A stretch of DNA of 64,000 bases from Aphanomyces cochlioides (GCA_019828595.1 JAHQRK010000030.1:186001-250000); one strand, 5' to 3'. Counted from the stretch's first letter, positions 21,076 to 33,639 are shown. A program made the numbers and translations. Notes: generated by a model from the letters alone, not told the origin.

Positions 21076-23516
21076 AAGGCATGTTATATTGCAACCTTTG
21101 AAGAAATTCACCTAAGTCACCCAAACCAATGGGAAAACTCAAAGTGGATTTTCTCGCGACCCACTTGGCCTTTTCATGCGTTTGATGGCTCGTTAGCCCC
21201 AGCTAACAGAGCTCTATGAACACACCAAGTAACTTTATCTCATGCCGAGTCGTTCACAAAATCGACTTGACTTTATCCGTTCACCCAAAATGGCAAAACT
21301 ATCGACAACCCTGGCATTGCCCTGACGATCATTTCAGACATTCTAATGGTCTTCAGGGTTGCTAGACATCCCAAGCAGACAAACGCAAGCGTTAGATTGC
21401 AAAAAAGTGCAGTGGTTCTCTCACAACAACACTTTGAAAATTGTTACGACGTCTCCCCCTGGGGGCGAAATCTCAAAATCGAGTGCACACTTTTTGTTCG
21501 GGAAAATTGCGCCACGGTGCCTAAAAGATTCTCCCATGTCTCCTCCTCAAGATGTGCCAGTTTGCGAGTGCTCAAACCTCGCCAAACTCGCGAAACAAAA
21601 TTCGAAAGGAAATTCGACCCGGTGACACCCATTTTGAACCGGTTTCAACCCGTCACCAAAAGTGAAATTTCTCTCGACCTACTGCGTGGATTTCTACGTT
21701 TAGTGGCTTGTTATCTCAGTTGAATCGAGCTCTATGCCGACACCAACTAGCACATATTGCAGATCTATGGTTCAAAACCACGAACCCATTTTGGACTGTC
21801 ACCCAAACCGGTGAAACACCAGGACAACTCGAACGCTTTCCCTACGGTCACCGAGTGACATCTAGGGGTCTAGTGGGTGGCTCCACCACTTATTACGACT
21901 AGCCAAAGCGTTAGAACGCCCTGAAACATCCTGGTTTGCTCGCAATCCTCAATCCAAAATGTCAACCGCCCCTATCCACCGGCTACAAAACCTTAAGTCG
22001 GCTACAGGTCGCAAATCATTTCCTATCGACCGGCTATGACTCTTTTCCATCCTATCATGGCTAGACGAGTGTTTTAAGCCATCAAGAGCGATGATTGAAG
22101 CCCTGGAACCTACTTGCCGTCGCCCCGACAACTTTTGGTGAAATAGCTAAAACACATCGGAATGGCTCCTGAACGCAAATCAACTCCGATCGCCCAACTT
22201 AGAGTTGGAGAGGCTCGAGAATGTCCTCGCGATGGATTTGAGCTATCAAGCACCATGATAGCAGCACAGGAACCCAACTTCCGATTCCAAACCATTTTGA
22301 GCCGATAAGGCTCCAAAACGACCATCGTAGCTCATTTCAGCTACACGACTCTATATGCACCGATTAATATGGTGCATCCACCGCTAGCCTCCATTGATGG
22401 AGGACACCAAGTATGGCTATCTATCTCATAGCCGTTCGGAAGTTATGACTCCTTCAAATTTGGCCGCCGAGACGCCCGATTGGAAAAAACACTGGTTTTG
22501 GCTAGCGCTCTCCCGCTACACACTACCTATGGCGATTCTAATGGTGCGCTATCCTTCGTACGTATCGTCGCTACGATTCTGCCAAGTGGCTCCATGCACC
22601 GCGGCGCCGTTCGAAATCCAGCTCCGACGATGCTCGCGCTCGAGACCTATCCGCGCATGGCGCATGTCAAAATGGCTCCTCCCAAATATTTTACCCTTTT
22701 TTATTATTTTTGGGAGGTTTACCCCAAAAGCCCAACCCACAAGGGATATTTTCCCTCTATCTCGCCACCATCAACTCCGATGAAGACGCTCCTGAAATCA
22801 ACTTTGCTTGTCATGGAACGACCGACCTCGTTTGATTTTTTTGGCTGGTCAAATCGTCCAAGAACATTTTATTTTGGATGGTCTTTTCTCTCAAACCCAG
22901 CTTTTCCCATGGTTACAGCGATTTAATTCGGCCTCCTGAGGTCGAATTAAATTGGCCACGACCTTTTTGGATTTTTTGGGCTCCTACCTCTTGCCAATTT
23001 ATTTTCCTTGGGCCTGATTTTACTCTGTTTCGACCCTTTTGTCAATTTTTGGCCTTCCTCTCCTGTCGATTTATTTATTCATGGATCGACCCCAACTCAA
23101 GCTTTTATTTACTTGGCCTTTTTCACTGCGTACCTCCACTTGGAATTTTTATCAAGACTTTTGTATACAAATTTTCAAGTCCTCCACAGTCAACCCGAAA
23201 TTGCCTCGTATCTCGCCACCACCAACTCGGATCAAGATGGTCATGAAAAGAAAGTTGCTTGTATGGCTCTTCTCTATACTGTTGAATTTTTTCACAGCCT
23301 GAATCGCCATGCAACATTTTCTTTCTGCCATGGTTCCTCCAAATTACCCCACACCCCAAGTCTATTTCGGTTAAGCAACACTGGACGATTTTCCACAAGA
23401 ACCTTCCAAGGTCACATTTCGCAACACATATTTATTATGCGACCTATGAAGCCAAAATCGAAAGTCTAGTTTGCGGCCCTTTTGGGCCATATTAATTCTT
23501 TAATATACTCAGTTAA
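21076..23516 (+). other. LINE A 3' UTR (A1)
   Basis: 2441 bp with no supported gene. The palindrome is at 22922-22951 and the terminal hairpins at 23475-23506. It shares the A0 variant (GGATATTTTC, CGTTTGAT, GGTTACAGCG), which defines subfamily 1. Confidence 0.8.
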
Positions 23517-23562
23517 CCGCTTAGCATGCGGGAGGTACAGGGATCGATACCCTGCTTCTCCA
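23517..23562 (+). pseudogene. tRNA-Ala(AGC) 3' part, right of A1
   Basis: Positions 28-73; box B present, box A left behind on the other side of A1. Confidence 0.92.
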
Positions 23563-23563
23563 G

Positions 23564-23635
23564 GCGTCTGTAGTATAGTGGTCAGTACTTCACGTTGTGG
23601 CCGTGACATCCCGGGTTCGACTCCCGGCAGGCGCA
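23564..23635 (+). tRNA. tRNA-His(GTG), unit 10
   Basis: Intact copy, one base after the tRNA-Ala remnant. It is now flanked on both sides at close range by LINE A copies. Confidence 0.95.
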
Positions 23636-24321
23636 TCTTTTTAGCTTCTTTCTATTCAGGACACTACTCTTTCACGCGATCTCCTTTTCACCTCTGTAGG
23701 ACACTTCTTTTCCAACATTATCTGTATTCAACTTGACAAGTATACACTGTCCACAATGGAAAATATAACAGTTAGACTTTGAACAGTATATTTCTTGGAA
23801 TCACTTGGTCGATGTGCAATGAAATGGTTGAACCAGAATGTGTACAGCACTTTGAATGGTGTTTGTGGTCGCGTCACATGGATAAAGAAGGATAGAAAAC
23901 ATCTCTTTTGTTGTCAATCGCTTGACACTTTTTGGTGTGAACGGTTCGTGTCCCATCGGTCGAAATCGTTTTTTGCTCATAACTTTTGCAATATTGCTCC
24001 GATTGACCTCAAACTACTTGCAAACTCTTGCTTTTGAAAAGCTCTATCGATTCACACCCTCAGATACCAAAAAAAGACGACCAGAAATCGACGTACTGTC
24101 AAAAAACGGGTTTGCAACAGCTTCATCCACACCAACGAGTTCTCCAACAAGCCGACAAGAAATCGACAGTCTCCACGGGACATTTTGGCATACAAGTATC
24201 CCGTAGACACGACGAATGCCTGGTTGCAAAAGGGTCGTCACAATCTATCCTTGTACAGACAAGAACAAGAAAGTGGACGATTTGGCGGACTTGATGCACA
24301 GACACAAAAGAACAGTAAAAA
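23636..24321 (+). other. Array spacer (unit 10)
   Basis: The same 686-bp spacer as in unit 1; no gene seen. Confidence 0.8.
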
Positions 24322-24364
24322 GGGGATGTAGCTCAGATGGTAGAGCGCCCGCTTAGCATGCGGG
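24322..24364 (+). pseudogene. tRNA-Ala(AGC) 5' part, left of A2
   Basis: Positions 1-43; the partner 3' part is at 33593-33638. Confidence 0.92.
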
Positions 24365-24445
24365 ACTTTCGTTTTTGCTTTGTAGGTTAAACTACCACAG
24401 CCCCCCAACGGAAAATCTTGCTTTTTAGGTGCTTTCGACAACGTC

Positions 24446-26970
24446 ATGGCCTCTAGCGCGGAAAAAACCATCCTTTCGACGGTGTCTCGATTCGCTCAAC
24501 GTGAATCGACGCCTGACCCTAGCCAAGCGACGCCCGGTCCGAGCCGAGAAGCCGCTGAAAAACCTCCTTCCTCTAGGAACAGCGCCGCTGCGTCCGACTC
24601 TCTTCGTAGGGAAAATGTTTCCAACCAAGATGGTGTTGACTTAGGTGGTGACACTGGTCCAAATATGGACAAAAAAAATGGACCCGATGATGCAGGAATG
24701 GGTATGGATATTAATGGTTCCAACGAAAAACCTGCCTCTGACGCCAATGGTGGCAAATTACCCAAGGATTCTGACAAGCCTGGGGAGAATATTACCCATC
24801 CTGACGGCACCCCTCATGGACGAGTTTTACCTAATTCGAAAAATCCCTCCAAAGATGGGACAAACTCTCCTGCCAAACCCTCCAACCCCAAAAAACAAGC
24901 TTCGTCCAACAACGAAGGCAAAAAAACCAACTCGAAGAAAAATAATGTATGGGAAGGAGCCCGCCATGTGAAAACCCAATTGGTTCGCAACACTGGTGGG
25001 CATCCCATTGACGACTCTGAATTGGAAGAATTAATTCGACAAGCTCGAGAATTCCGCCAAAACCCTACTGCTATGGATGAATTCATTGAAGACATCTTGA
25101 AAACTCCATCCTCGAAGGCTTGCACTGTGGACATTCCTCTGGGAGAAGCTTTCCGTCAAGTCAAGGACTACCAAATCCGAGCGAATTTAATTACCCAAAA
25201 CCCGGGTACGCTTTGGGAATCGAAATTCAAGGAAATTCTGTTCCACAAGAAAAACCCGACTACTCTCTCTTTGACGTTTTATGACGATGATCTATTGCGC
25301 AAAACTTGTGGAACCTCCCTTCGTCTGGGAAAACAAGAATTTACTGTGCCTGAATATTCTCCCCACTCGAAACTTTATTTTATTACTTTCAACAACCTGG
25401 TGGATCACGATATTCAAAAAGCGATTTTGAAAAAGTTGGAAGAGCTCACTCACTGCGTCATTGTTGGTTTTAACCCCAGTACTGACAATTTATTACGCTC
25501 GACCCAATTTCGAGTCCTTTTTGACTCCGAAACTCCTCCTTTGGCATTGGTACCAGATGATGGAGGCGAGCCTCTGAGAGAAATCGAGATCCAAAACCAA
25601 GTTTATGTTTTTCAACATAAAATTCGGTCCCTAATCAAACGGTCCCTCCCAGCGTTCAAGCTAGACTGGAAAAAGCCAAACAAAAAGACGACGCTAAAAA
25701 GAATACAGACCATGTCGAGGAAAACGCTACAGAGGAAAAAACTGATGCTCCCGAAAATCCATCGACAGAAAACCAACCACCCAACACCCCGAAGGAAAAT
25801 ACTGGCACAACTGGAAACTCCGAATCCCCTAATGCCGATCCCAAGGAAAATCAAAATGGCAAGGAAAACTTTGTCGACCTGTCAAGCGATGTGGACATGG
25901 AACAAGAGGAGAAATCAAATATCGAAGAGGAAGAAATGGTAGCTCAACCCAAGAAGATATTAAATCCTCCACAATCACCCAAGGGCTCGAGCGAGAATAA
26001 TATTATTCTCACAGACAAACCCAATTTATCCCAGGACGAATTTAAACCAACTCGAGCCGGTTTTATTCAAGGTCCCCAATACAAAATATCAGCTACCTCG
26101 ATTCCAACACAAAATCGATTCGCTATCCTCAGCTCAGACGACTCTGACGTGACAACATCAGGCACAACGGTTCCTCGATTCCATCTTGATATCGTTCCTA
26201 CCGACACGCCCAAAAAACGTCCTGCTTCGTCCCCAAAATCAACGATACCCAAAAAAATTCCAGCCTCTACGAAACCAGCAGGAGCCAAAGTGAAGGCTCA
26301 AATCACAGAGCTGAAGAAAAAACTGAATGAATCCACCAACCCATTGGTATTTCATGATGAAACCCTCAACCAACCTGGCTTTATTGGAAATATCTATATG
26401 GACCCAAAATCTCGCAAAATCGCATCCAATTTAATTGCCTCGAGAGGAATTATACGTTTAATGGCTGGAGAAAATCCCATGCAAGCTATTGATGAAGAAC
26501 GATTTACCTCGTACTACCAAAAACAGCATGGCCATCCTCCTCCTGAAAATTACAGCCCCACAAATCTATTCCAAAGTTTGTGTCCAAATGACGAAGACTA
26601 CCACATGAGAAGATCTCTAGCAGCAATCGATCTATTTCTGTCCAACAGAGCACCTGAAGCTTATACGAACGATGAGTATATTAATCTGTGCCTGAAAGAC
26701 AAAGTCCACCGTTGGCCCAATTGCAATTTAATCACGGACGCCTCCTTGATTAAATTAATTTCCAGTCCTGCTGCTGGAAACCTGGTGCAACATCATAAAA
26801 TTGAAGAAGAGTTGAGCCATATTGTGAAAGATCTGGCACTCCAAACAATTGACCCTACGAAGTGTTTTGACTCGGATACTGATGCCTTGTTAACTTTACT
26901 TCCGGACGAAAAGGCTCCTGAACTCGACTACAAAGAACTTGGCGATGGTGACAATGCAGACTCCAATTGA
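24446..26970 (+). pseudogene. LINE A ORF1 protein, one frameshift (A2)
   Basis: The N-terminal two fifths are intact from the ATG and lack the TA insertion seen in A1. A single base is missing near 25632 (CCCTAATC instead of CCCTCAATC in A1, A4 and A5). The product therefore leaves the proper frame just after the RRM-like core and ends at 25942 with a Lys-rich foreign tail (498 aa). The proper C-terminal region remains open to 26970. Because A1 and A2 are broken at different places, the damage came after insertion or is assembly error. Confidence 0.85.
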
Positions 26971-27070
26971 CTCGCCAACACACAAAATCAATTAAAACCA
27001 CAATCACCACACCCCGACCCAAACCAACACAACGACTTGAAGTCAAAAAATCAAAACCCAAATATTAATC

Positions 27071-30000
27071 ATGACCGTGACCACAATTAACGCGCTACCA
27101 CAAGCCATTATCGACTGGGATATTAGCTTGTTTTCTCTCAACACAAATGGTCTCTCCAACTCTTTCCACCACCTTCTCAAGAACTTTCTCCTCAAAAACT
27201 CTATCTCACTTATCCAAGAAACTCGACTGCCTTACCCCAGCGACCATGGCAAAATCAATTTCTACTGGAAAAAACATACCAACCAACAAGGCACTTTCTT
27301 CTACGAGGAGCCAATTTATTCCATCAGCCATACCTCTCATCCCACTGGAGGCCTTGCTACATTTATTCATCCTGACTGCCCTCTGGACAATTGCACCAAT
27401 TTAAACCACTCTTGGGACAAACCTCTCCTCCGTGGTCGTTATTTACTTATATCGGCCACTCTGGACAATATCCCGGTTTTTATTCACAACATCTATGCTC
27501 CGTACGACTATCACGACCGTGTGGATTTTTTTAATGATCTGCCTCGCGATTTTCCACCCGAAGCTTTTCATATTGTTGGTGGCGACTTTAACGTTATTTT
27601 CTCCCCAACATTAGATTCATGCCGTCCTTCGACTCATGCGACCCATGGCTCATATGAACTCAACCTATGGCTACAAGATTTACACCTCGTTGACATTTTC
27701 CGTCAACAAAATCCACTGAAACGTGCTTTCACAAGTCCAAAATTTGTCAATCGGCTTGACTATATTTTCATCTCGTCTGCTATGGCATCCCTACGTCATC
27801 TGAAATTTCGTCACCTGGAACCAATTCCTCATGCTGACCACACTCCCTGCAAATTATTGACCAAACGTCCATCAGTATCAATGGGACCTGGTCCATGGAA
27901 AACACCACAATGGGTTCTCAACAATGACAAGGCCAAATTCATTATCTCTCGTCAACTTGAAACCTTCCTTACCAAGACCCAATTAAACTCAAATGTTGGT
28001 CTACATTTCGACACCATGATCACCAACATGCGAAATCAATTAAAATACCTACACGACGAGTTGGTCGAAAATCAACAAAGGCCTCTCAAGAAATTATCTA
28101 TGGATTTGGCTTTATTGATTCGGGATTACCAAAACGCCCCATGTGCGTCCTTGATGGCACGTATCAAAACAATTCAAGCTGCCATACATGAATATCATGA
28201 CAGGAAAAAAGTCCTACGGGAAGATACTGCTATGCAAACTCATCTCGAGAAAGCGGAAAGGTGTACCAAATTTCACCTGAAGCCACCTCGCACAATCCCT
28301 TTACAAAAATCTCCCTTCAAGGCACTCAAAATGTCCAATGGAAATATTGCTTCTGATCAACAATCAATTTCCTCGACACTCCACGAGTTTTATTCTGACC
28401 TGTATGGCGACCATGAGGCAGTTGACAAGGAAAGAATGGCCAAGTATTTAAAAACTCTGATATCTCGCCGACTCAATATCGACGACAAGAGATTTATTGG
28501 GGCTCCTCTCACGGCAAACGAATTTTATTTTGCCATTAAACACTCCAAACGGAATTCAACTCCTGGGCCAAATTCACTGCCCTACGAAATTTTGAAAATG
28601 TTTCCCCATGAATGGTCCCTGGCTTTGGAAATGCTATACTATTACCAAATCAACTCTCACTCCAACTTGGCACCCTCCCAATTGACAAGTTTAATTGTAC
28701 TGCTGTACAAAAAGGACGACAAACTACTCCCAAAAAATTACCGTCCCATCAGCTTGGTCAATATCGACGTGAAAATCCTCACAATGGTCCTTGCAGAACG
28801 AATGCAGAGAATCATTCAGTCGATAGTCCACCCGGATCAAACAGGTTTTATTCGTGGTCGATCAATCCAAACCAATTTACTGCGCTTGGAAGACCTGAAT
28901 CACTTTATGAAGTTTTATTCCTCCGAGTCTATTGTGGCCCTCTTGGACTTTGAAAAAGCCTTTGATAGGGTCAACCATTCCTATTTATTGGCAACCCTGA
29001 AGGAATTTAATTTTCCACCGTCCTTTCTCAACATGGTCAAAGTGCTTTATTCAAATCGTCGTGGACGAATTATTGTCAATGGACATTTATCCAACCCATT
29101 TAAGATCCAACGTGGTGTTTTACAAGGCGACCCATTATCACCTCTTTTATTTGTCTTGGCGCTAGAACCTATGTGTTTAGCCATACGCAAGAGAAAAGAT
29201 TTGGGCATACGAATTGGTCATCACACTCACACCGGGAGCTATTATGCAGACGACTCCCAATTGTACTCCAAAAATACATCGACGTTGCAACTCCAACTCG
29301 ACATCGTCAAAAAATTCTGTGATATCTCTGGTTTCAAGTTAAATCTCTCCAAGACAGAATTATTAACCCATGCCAATTTACCTCCAGACCTGGCACCTTT
29401 GGCTATTACTGATGACAAACCTGCTAAATCGTTGGGCCTTTTAATTTCTCCCAACATCACAGCCACAACACGTTTAAATTCGCTATTGGAGAAATTGGTC
29501 TCAAGAACACAACTATGGTCTTATCGAGCACGAACCCTACCCGGAAAAGTGACAATCCTAAGGTCAATTTGTTTTCCTGTGCTCTGGTATCAACTCCAAT
29601 TTATTCCGATCGACAAAGAATATGCCAAACTATTCGACAAGGTCGCCAAGCAATTTATTCACGGCGATACAATTGATCCATATTCGACTCAACGTCATTT
29701 GCATCAATTCAACTCGGACATTATTTTCCTTCCAAAAGCACAAGGTGGTCTCGGATTTAAATCGTCTACCCACTGGTGGTCAAAACTACACCGGGTCATG
29801 ACCTTTAAATGCTTCAAGCTACTCCTAGCACCACCTCACAACTCGTATGGTCAAACGAAATTGCCAGCATGGCTATCCATTGGAGAATATTTACTCTCCA
29901 GAGCCTTCAGTCCATGGGGAAATTTTTATGATCTCCTTTTCATGAGTCCACACTCTAGTATGTACAAAGCCATATCCCACCAAGATAAGGTTCCACCTCT

Positions 30001-31156
30001 CTGGTCAGCATTTACTCGACTATGGTTATCCTTATCTCCAACCCCACTTAAATTTCCCACAGTTCAAGTCGATGGAAATTTTCCACTTTGGCACAATCAA
30101 TTCTTACCCTTGGAGAAAACTGTCTTTGAACACTGCTATCCAAAGACTTATGATTATGCTGTATCACTGGCAAAATTAAATTTTACCCATGTTCGCCACC
30201 TACTCGATGAAAATGGCAATCTTATGGATCGGAAAATCCTGTTAGATTGGATTAAATCTCAATGCTCAAGACGCCATTTAGCCACTCCCGATCATAAATG
30301 GTGGTATGCTCTACACGGAAGACTTAAGTCTATCCTTCCATCTCCACCCGAGGACACAGAAATTAATTTTCGTCAGCCTACACCTTATCGGCAAACGGCT
30401 ACCGAAATTACTTGGGCTGGAAATTTTAAAGATGGCTTTTTACCCTTTATTGATGCCACCTTGGATGATTTAACTCATGAATTTAAATCCAAATCAGCTC
30501 AGGAGGTTTTACCCACAGCGCATTTATTGGTACCCTCGGATTTTTATGCCCACAAGGAAAATATTAAAGTGGTCGCATTCTACAGGCAGCCCAAATTTAT
30601 TCTGCCAACGTATAGTGCTTTCATATATCGACTGCTTATACGAGCCTTACCTCTCCGATACAAATTCAAGTACTCGGACGATATCCCGAACACTTGTATT
30701 TTTTGTCATGAAGTGGAGACGTATAAACATTTCACCTTGGACTGTCCATATACTCGAGCATGTTGGAGTCCATTTAAATCCATGGCCAGATCCCTTAACT
30801 TTACTTGGCCAACTACCATGGAAAAAATATTCTTCTCTCCTATAGCACTCCAAGACAAAGACCTCCAAGCTGGATTTAATTTGCTGTGGCCAATTTTTTT
30901 ATCTTGTATTTGGTATACAATATGGAAAACTCGGTGCGACCGGATTTACCGTCCAGATTTACCTAACAAAACACCTATGACGATATCCAGCTTAGCAGGA
31001 CACATTATAAAGCGGCATCTGTACCAAGTCAATCGAGCCTCCTTGGACGACTCCACGAAGGCTTCCTTGACATCGGTGCTTCATAGTTTGCACCAGAATG
31101 AGTGGTTCTCTGCCCAAATCTTACCACAATCTCAAAACGAGACCTTGGAACCTTAA
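27071..31156 (+). CDS. LINE A ORF2: APE endonuclease / reverse transcriptase (A2)
   Basis: Intact, 1361 aa, with the same catalytic motifs as the A1 protein. It differs at a handful of residues, for example His for Asn at 87, Pro for Leu at 251 and Ser for Ala at the residue after LTKRP, plus the Ser of LKSI that marks subfamily 2. None of these touches a catalytic motif, so this copy could supply working enzyme despite its broken ORF1. Confidence 0.95.
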   Translation: MTVTTINALPQAIIDWDISLFSLNTNGLSNSFHHLLKNFLLKNSISLIQETRLPYPSDHGKINFYWKKHTNQQGTFFYEEPIYSISHTSHPTGGLATFIHPDCPLDNCTNLNHSWDKPLLRGRYLLISATLDNIPVFIHNIYAPYDYHDRVDFFNDLPRDFPPEAFHIVGGDFNVIFSPTLDSCRPSTHATHGSYELNLWLQDLHLVDIFRQQNPLKRAFTSPKFVNRLDYIFISSAMASLRHLKFRHLEPIPHADHTPCKLLTKRPSVSMGPGPWKTPQWVLNNDKAKFIISRQLETFLTKTQLNSNVGLHFDTMITNMRNQLKYLHDELVENQQRPLKKLSMDLALLIRDYQNAPCASLMARIKTIQAAIHEYHDRKKVLREDTAMQTHLEKAERCTKFHLKPPRTIPLQKSPFKALKMSNGNIASDQQSISSTLHEFYSDLYGDHEAVDKERMAKYLKTLISRRLNIDDKRFIGAPLTANEFYFAIKHSKRNSTPGPNSLPYEILKMFPHEWSLALEMLYYYQINSHSNLAPSQLTSLIVLLYKKDDKLLPKNYRPISLVNIDVKILTMVLAERMQRIIQSIVHPDQTGFIRGRSIQTNLLRLEDLNHFMKFYSSESIVALLDFEKAFDRVNHSYLLATLKEFNFPPSFLNMVKVLYSNRRGRIIVNGHLSNPFKIQRGVLQGDPLSPLLFVLALEPMCLAIRKRKDLGIRIGHHTHTGSYYADDSQLYSKNTSTLQLQLDIVKKFCDISGFKLNLSKTELLTHANLPPDLAPLAITDDKPAKSLGLLISPNITATTRLNSLLEKLVSRTQLWSYRARTLPGKVTILRSICFPVLWYQLQFIPIDKEYAKLFDKVAKQFIHGDTIDPYSTQRHLHQFNSDIIFLPKAQGGLGFKSSTHWWSKLHRVMTFKCFKLLLAPPHNSYGQTKLPAWLSIGEYLLSRAFSPWGNFYDLLFMSPHSSMYKAISHQDKVPPLWSAFTRLWLSLSPTPLKFPTVQVDGNFPLWHNQFLPLEKTVFEHCYPKTYDYAVSLAKLNFTHVRHLLDENGNLMDRKILLDWIKSQCSRRHLATPDHKWWYALHGRLKSILPSPPEDTEINFRQPTPYRQTATEITWAGNFKDGFLPFIDATLDDLTHEFKSKSAQEVLPTAHLLVPSDFYAHKENIKVVAFYRQPKFILPTYSAFIYRLLIRALPLRYKFKYSDDIPNTCIFCHEVETYKHFTLDCPYTRACWSPFKSMARSLNFTWPTTMEKIFFSPIALQDKDLQAGFNLLWPIFLSCIWYTIWKTRCDRIYRPDLPNKTPMTISSLAGHIIKRHLYQVNRASLDDSTKASLTSVLHSLHQNEWFSAQILPQSQNETLEP

Positions 31157-33592
31157 AAGGCATGTTATATTGCAACCTTTGAAGAAATTCACCTAAGTCA
31201 CCCAAACCAATGGGAAAACTCAAAGTGGATTTTCTCGCGACCCACTTGGCCTTTTCATGCGTTTGATGGCTCGTTAGCCCCAGCTAACAGAGCTCTATGA
31301 ACACACCAAGTAACTTTATCTCATGCCGAGTCGTTCACAAAATCGACTTGACTTTATCCGTTCACCCAAAATGGCAAAACTATCGACAACTCTGGCATTG
31401 CTCTGACGATCATTTCAGACATTCTAATGGTCTTCAGGGTTGCTAGACATCCCAAGCAGACAAACGCAAGCGTTAGATTGCAAAAAAGTGCAGTGGTTCT
31501 CTCACAACAACACTTTGAAAATTGTTACGACGTCTCCCCTGGGGGCGAAATCTCAAAATCGAGTGCACACTTTTTGTTCGGGAAAATTGCGCCACGGTGC
31601 CTAAAAGATTCTCCCATGTCTCCTCCTCAAGACCAGCCAGTTTGCGAGTGCTCAAACCTCGCCAAACTCGCGAAACAAAATTCGAAAGGAAATTCGACCC
31701 GGTGACACCCATTTTGAACCGGTTTCAACCCGTCACCAAAAGTGAAATTTCTCTCGACCTACTGCGTGGATTTCTACGTTTAGTGGCTTGTTATCTCAGT
31801 TGAATCGAGCTCTATGCCGACACCAACTAGCACATATTGCAGATCTATGGTTCAAAACCACGAACCCATTTTGGACTGTCACCCAAACCGGTGAAACACC
31901 AGGACAACTCGAACGCTTTCCCTACGGTCACCGAGTGACATCTAGGGGTCTAGTGGGTGGCTCCACCACTTATTACGACTAGCCAAAGCGTTAGAACGCC
32001 CTGAAACATCCTGGTTTGCTCGCAATCCTCAATCCAAAATGTCAACCGCCCCTATCCACCGGCTACAAAACCTTAAGTCGGCTACAGGTCGCAAATCATT
32101 TCCTATCGACCGGCTATGACTCTTTTCCATCCTATCATGGCTAGACGAGTGTTTTAAGCCATCAAGAGCGATGATTGAAGCCCTGGAACCTACTTGCCGT
32201 CGCCCCGACAACTTTTGGTGAAATGGCTAAAACTCATCGGAATGGCTCCTGAACGCAAATCAACTCCGATCGCCCAACTTAGAGTTGGAGAGGCTCGAGA
32301 ATGTCCTCGCGATGGATTTGAGCTATCAAGCACCATGATAGCAGCACAGGAACCCAACTTCCGATTCCAAACCATTTTGAGCCGATAAGGCTCCAAAACG
32401 ACCATCGTAGCTCATTTCAGCTACACGACTCTATATGCACCGATTAATATGGTGCATCCACCGCTAGCCTCCATTGATGGAGGACACCAAGTATGGCTAT
32501 CTATCTCATAGCCGTTCGGAAGTTATGACTCCTTCAAATTTGGCCGCCGAGACGCCCGATTGGAAAAACCACTGGTTTTGGCTAGCGCTCTCCCGCTACA
32601 CACTACCTATGGCGATTCTAATGGTGCGCTATCCTTCGTACGTATCGTCGCTACGATTCTGCCAAGTGGCTCCATGCACCGCGGCGCCGTTCGAAATCCA
32701 GCTCCGACGATGCTCGCGCTCGAGACCTATCCGCGCATGGCGCATGTCAAAATGGCACCTCCCAAATATTTTACCCTTTTTTATTATTTTTGGGAGGTTT
32801 ACCCCAAAAGCCCAACCCACAAGGGATTTTCCCTCTATCTCGCCACCATCAACTCCGATGAAGACGCTCCTGAAATCAACTTTGCTTGTCATGGAACGAC
32901 CGACCTCGTTGATTTTTTTGGCTGGTCAAATCGTCCAAGAACATTTTATTTTGGATGGTCTTTTCTCTCAAACCCAGCTTTTCCCATGGATCCAGCGATT
33001 TAATTCGGCCTCCTGAGGTCGAATTAAATTGGCCACGACCTTTTTGGATTTTTTGGGCTCCTACCTCTTGCCAATTTATTTTCCTTGGGCCTGATTTTAC
33101 TCTGTTTCGACCCTTTTGTCAATTTTTGGCCTTCCTCTCCTGTCGATTTATTTATTCATGGATCGACCCCAACTCAAGCTTTTATTTACTTGGCCTTTTT
33201 CACTGCGTACCTCCACTTGGAATTTTTATCAAGACTTTTGTATACAAATTTTCAAGTCCTCCACAGTCAACCCGAAATTGCCTCGTATCTCGCCACCACC
33301 AACTCGGATCAAGATGGTCATGAAAAGAAAGTTGCTTGTATGGCTCTTTTCTATACTGTTGAATTTTTTCACAGCCTGAATCGCCATGCAACATTTTCTT
33401 TCTGCCATGGTTCCTCCAAATTACCCCACACCCAAGTCTATTTCGGTTAAGCAACACTGGACGATTTTCCACAAGAACCTTCCAAGGTCACATTTCGCAA
33501 CACATATTTATTATGCGACCTATGAAGCCAAAATCGAAAGTCTAGTTTGCGGCCCTTTTGGGCCATATTAATTCTTTAATATACTCAGTTAA
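31157..33592 (+). other. LINE A 3' UTR (A2)
   Basis: 2436 bp, no supported gene. Palindrome at 32999-33028, terminal hairpins at 33551-33582. 1- and 2-base indels relative to A1 (for example GGATTTTCC for GGATATTTTCC near 32825) change every reading frame here. Confidence 0.8.
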
Positions 33593-33638
33593 CCGCTTAG
33601 CATGCGGGAGGTACAGGGATCGATACCCTGCTTCTCCA
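33593..33638 (+). pseudogene. tRNA-Ala(AGC) 3' part, right of A2
   Basis: Positions 28-73. Confidence 0.92.
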
Positions 33639-33639
33639 G

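Larger units (their letters stand above)
14281..23516 (+). mobile_element. LINE family A copy A1, full length
   Basis: A 9236-bp non-LTR retrotransposon: 81-bp 5' UTR (14281-14361), ORF1, 100-bp gap, ORF2, and 2.44-kb 3' UTR (21076-23516). The 5' end ACTTTCG is the same as in A2 and A5, which marks the true start. It lies between two copies of tRNA-Ala positions 28-43 (14265-14280, 23517-23532). Target-primed insertion in this orientation implies a first nick between tRNA positions 27 and 28 on the non-coding strand and a second after position 43. There is no poly(A) tail; the 3' end is a fixed sequence, as in other highly site-specific LINEs. Confidence 0.95.
24365..33592 (+). mobile_element. 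LINE family A copy A2, full length
   Basis: 9228 bp, starting ACTTTCG and ending ACTCAGTTAA, with 16-bp duplications at 24349-24364 and 33593-33608. The 5' UTR is 24365-24445. The 3' UTR (31157-33592) carries the subfamily 2 variants (GGATTTTCC, CGTTGATT, GGATCCAGCG) shared with A4. Confidence 0.95.

Noticed and set aside
22480..22926. A 148-codon protein in the LINE A 3' UTR
   Set aside because: The A2 and A4 versions carry 1- and 2-base indels that change its frame, so it is not maintained.
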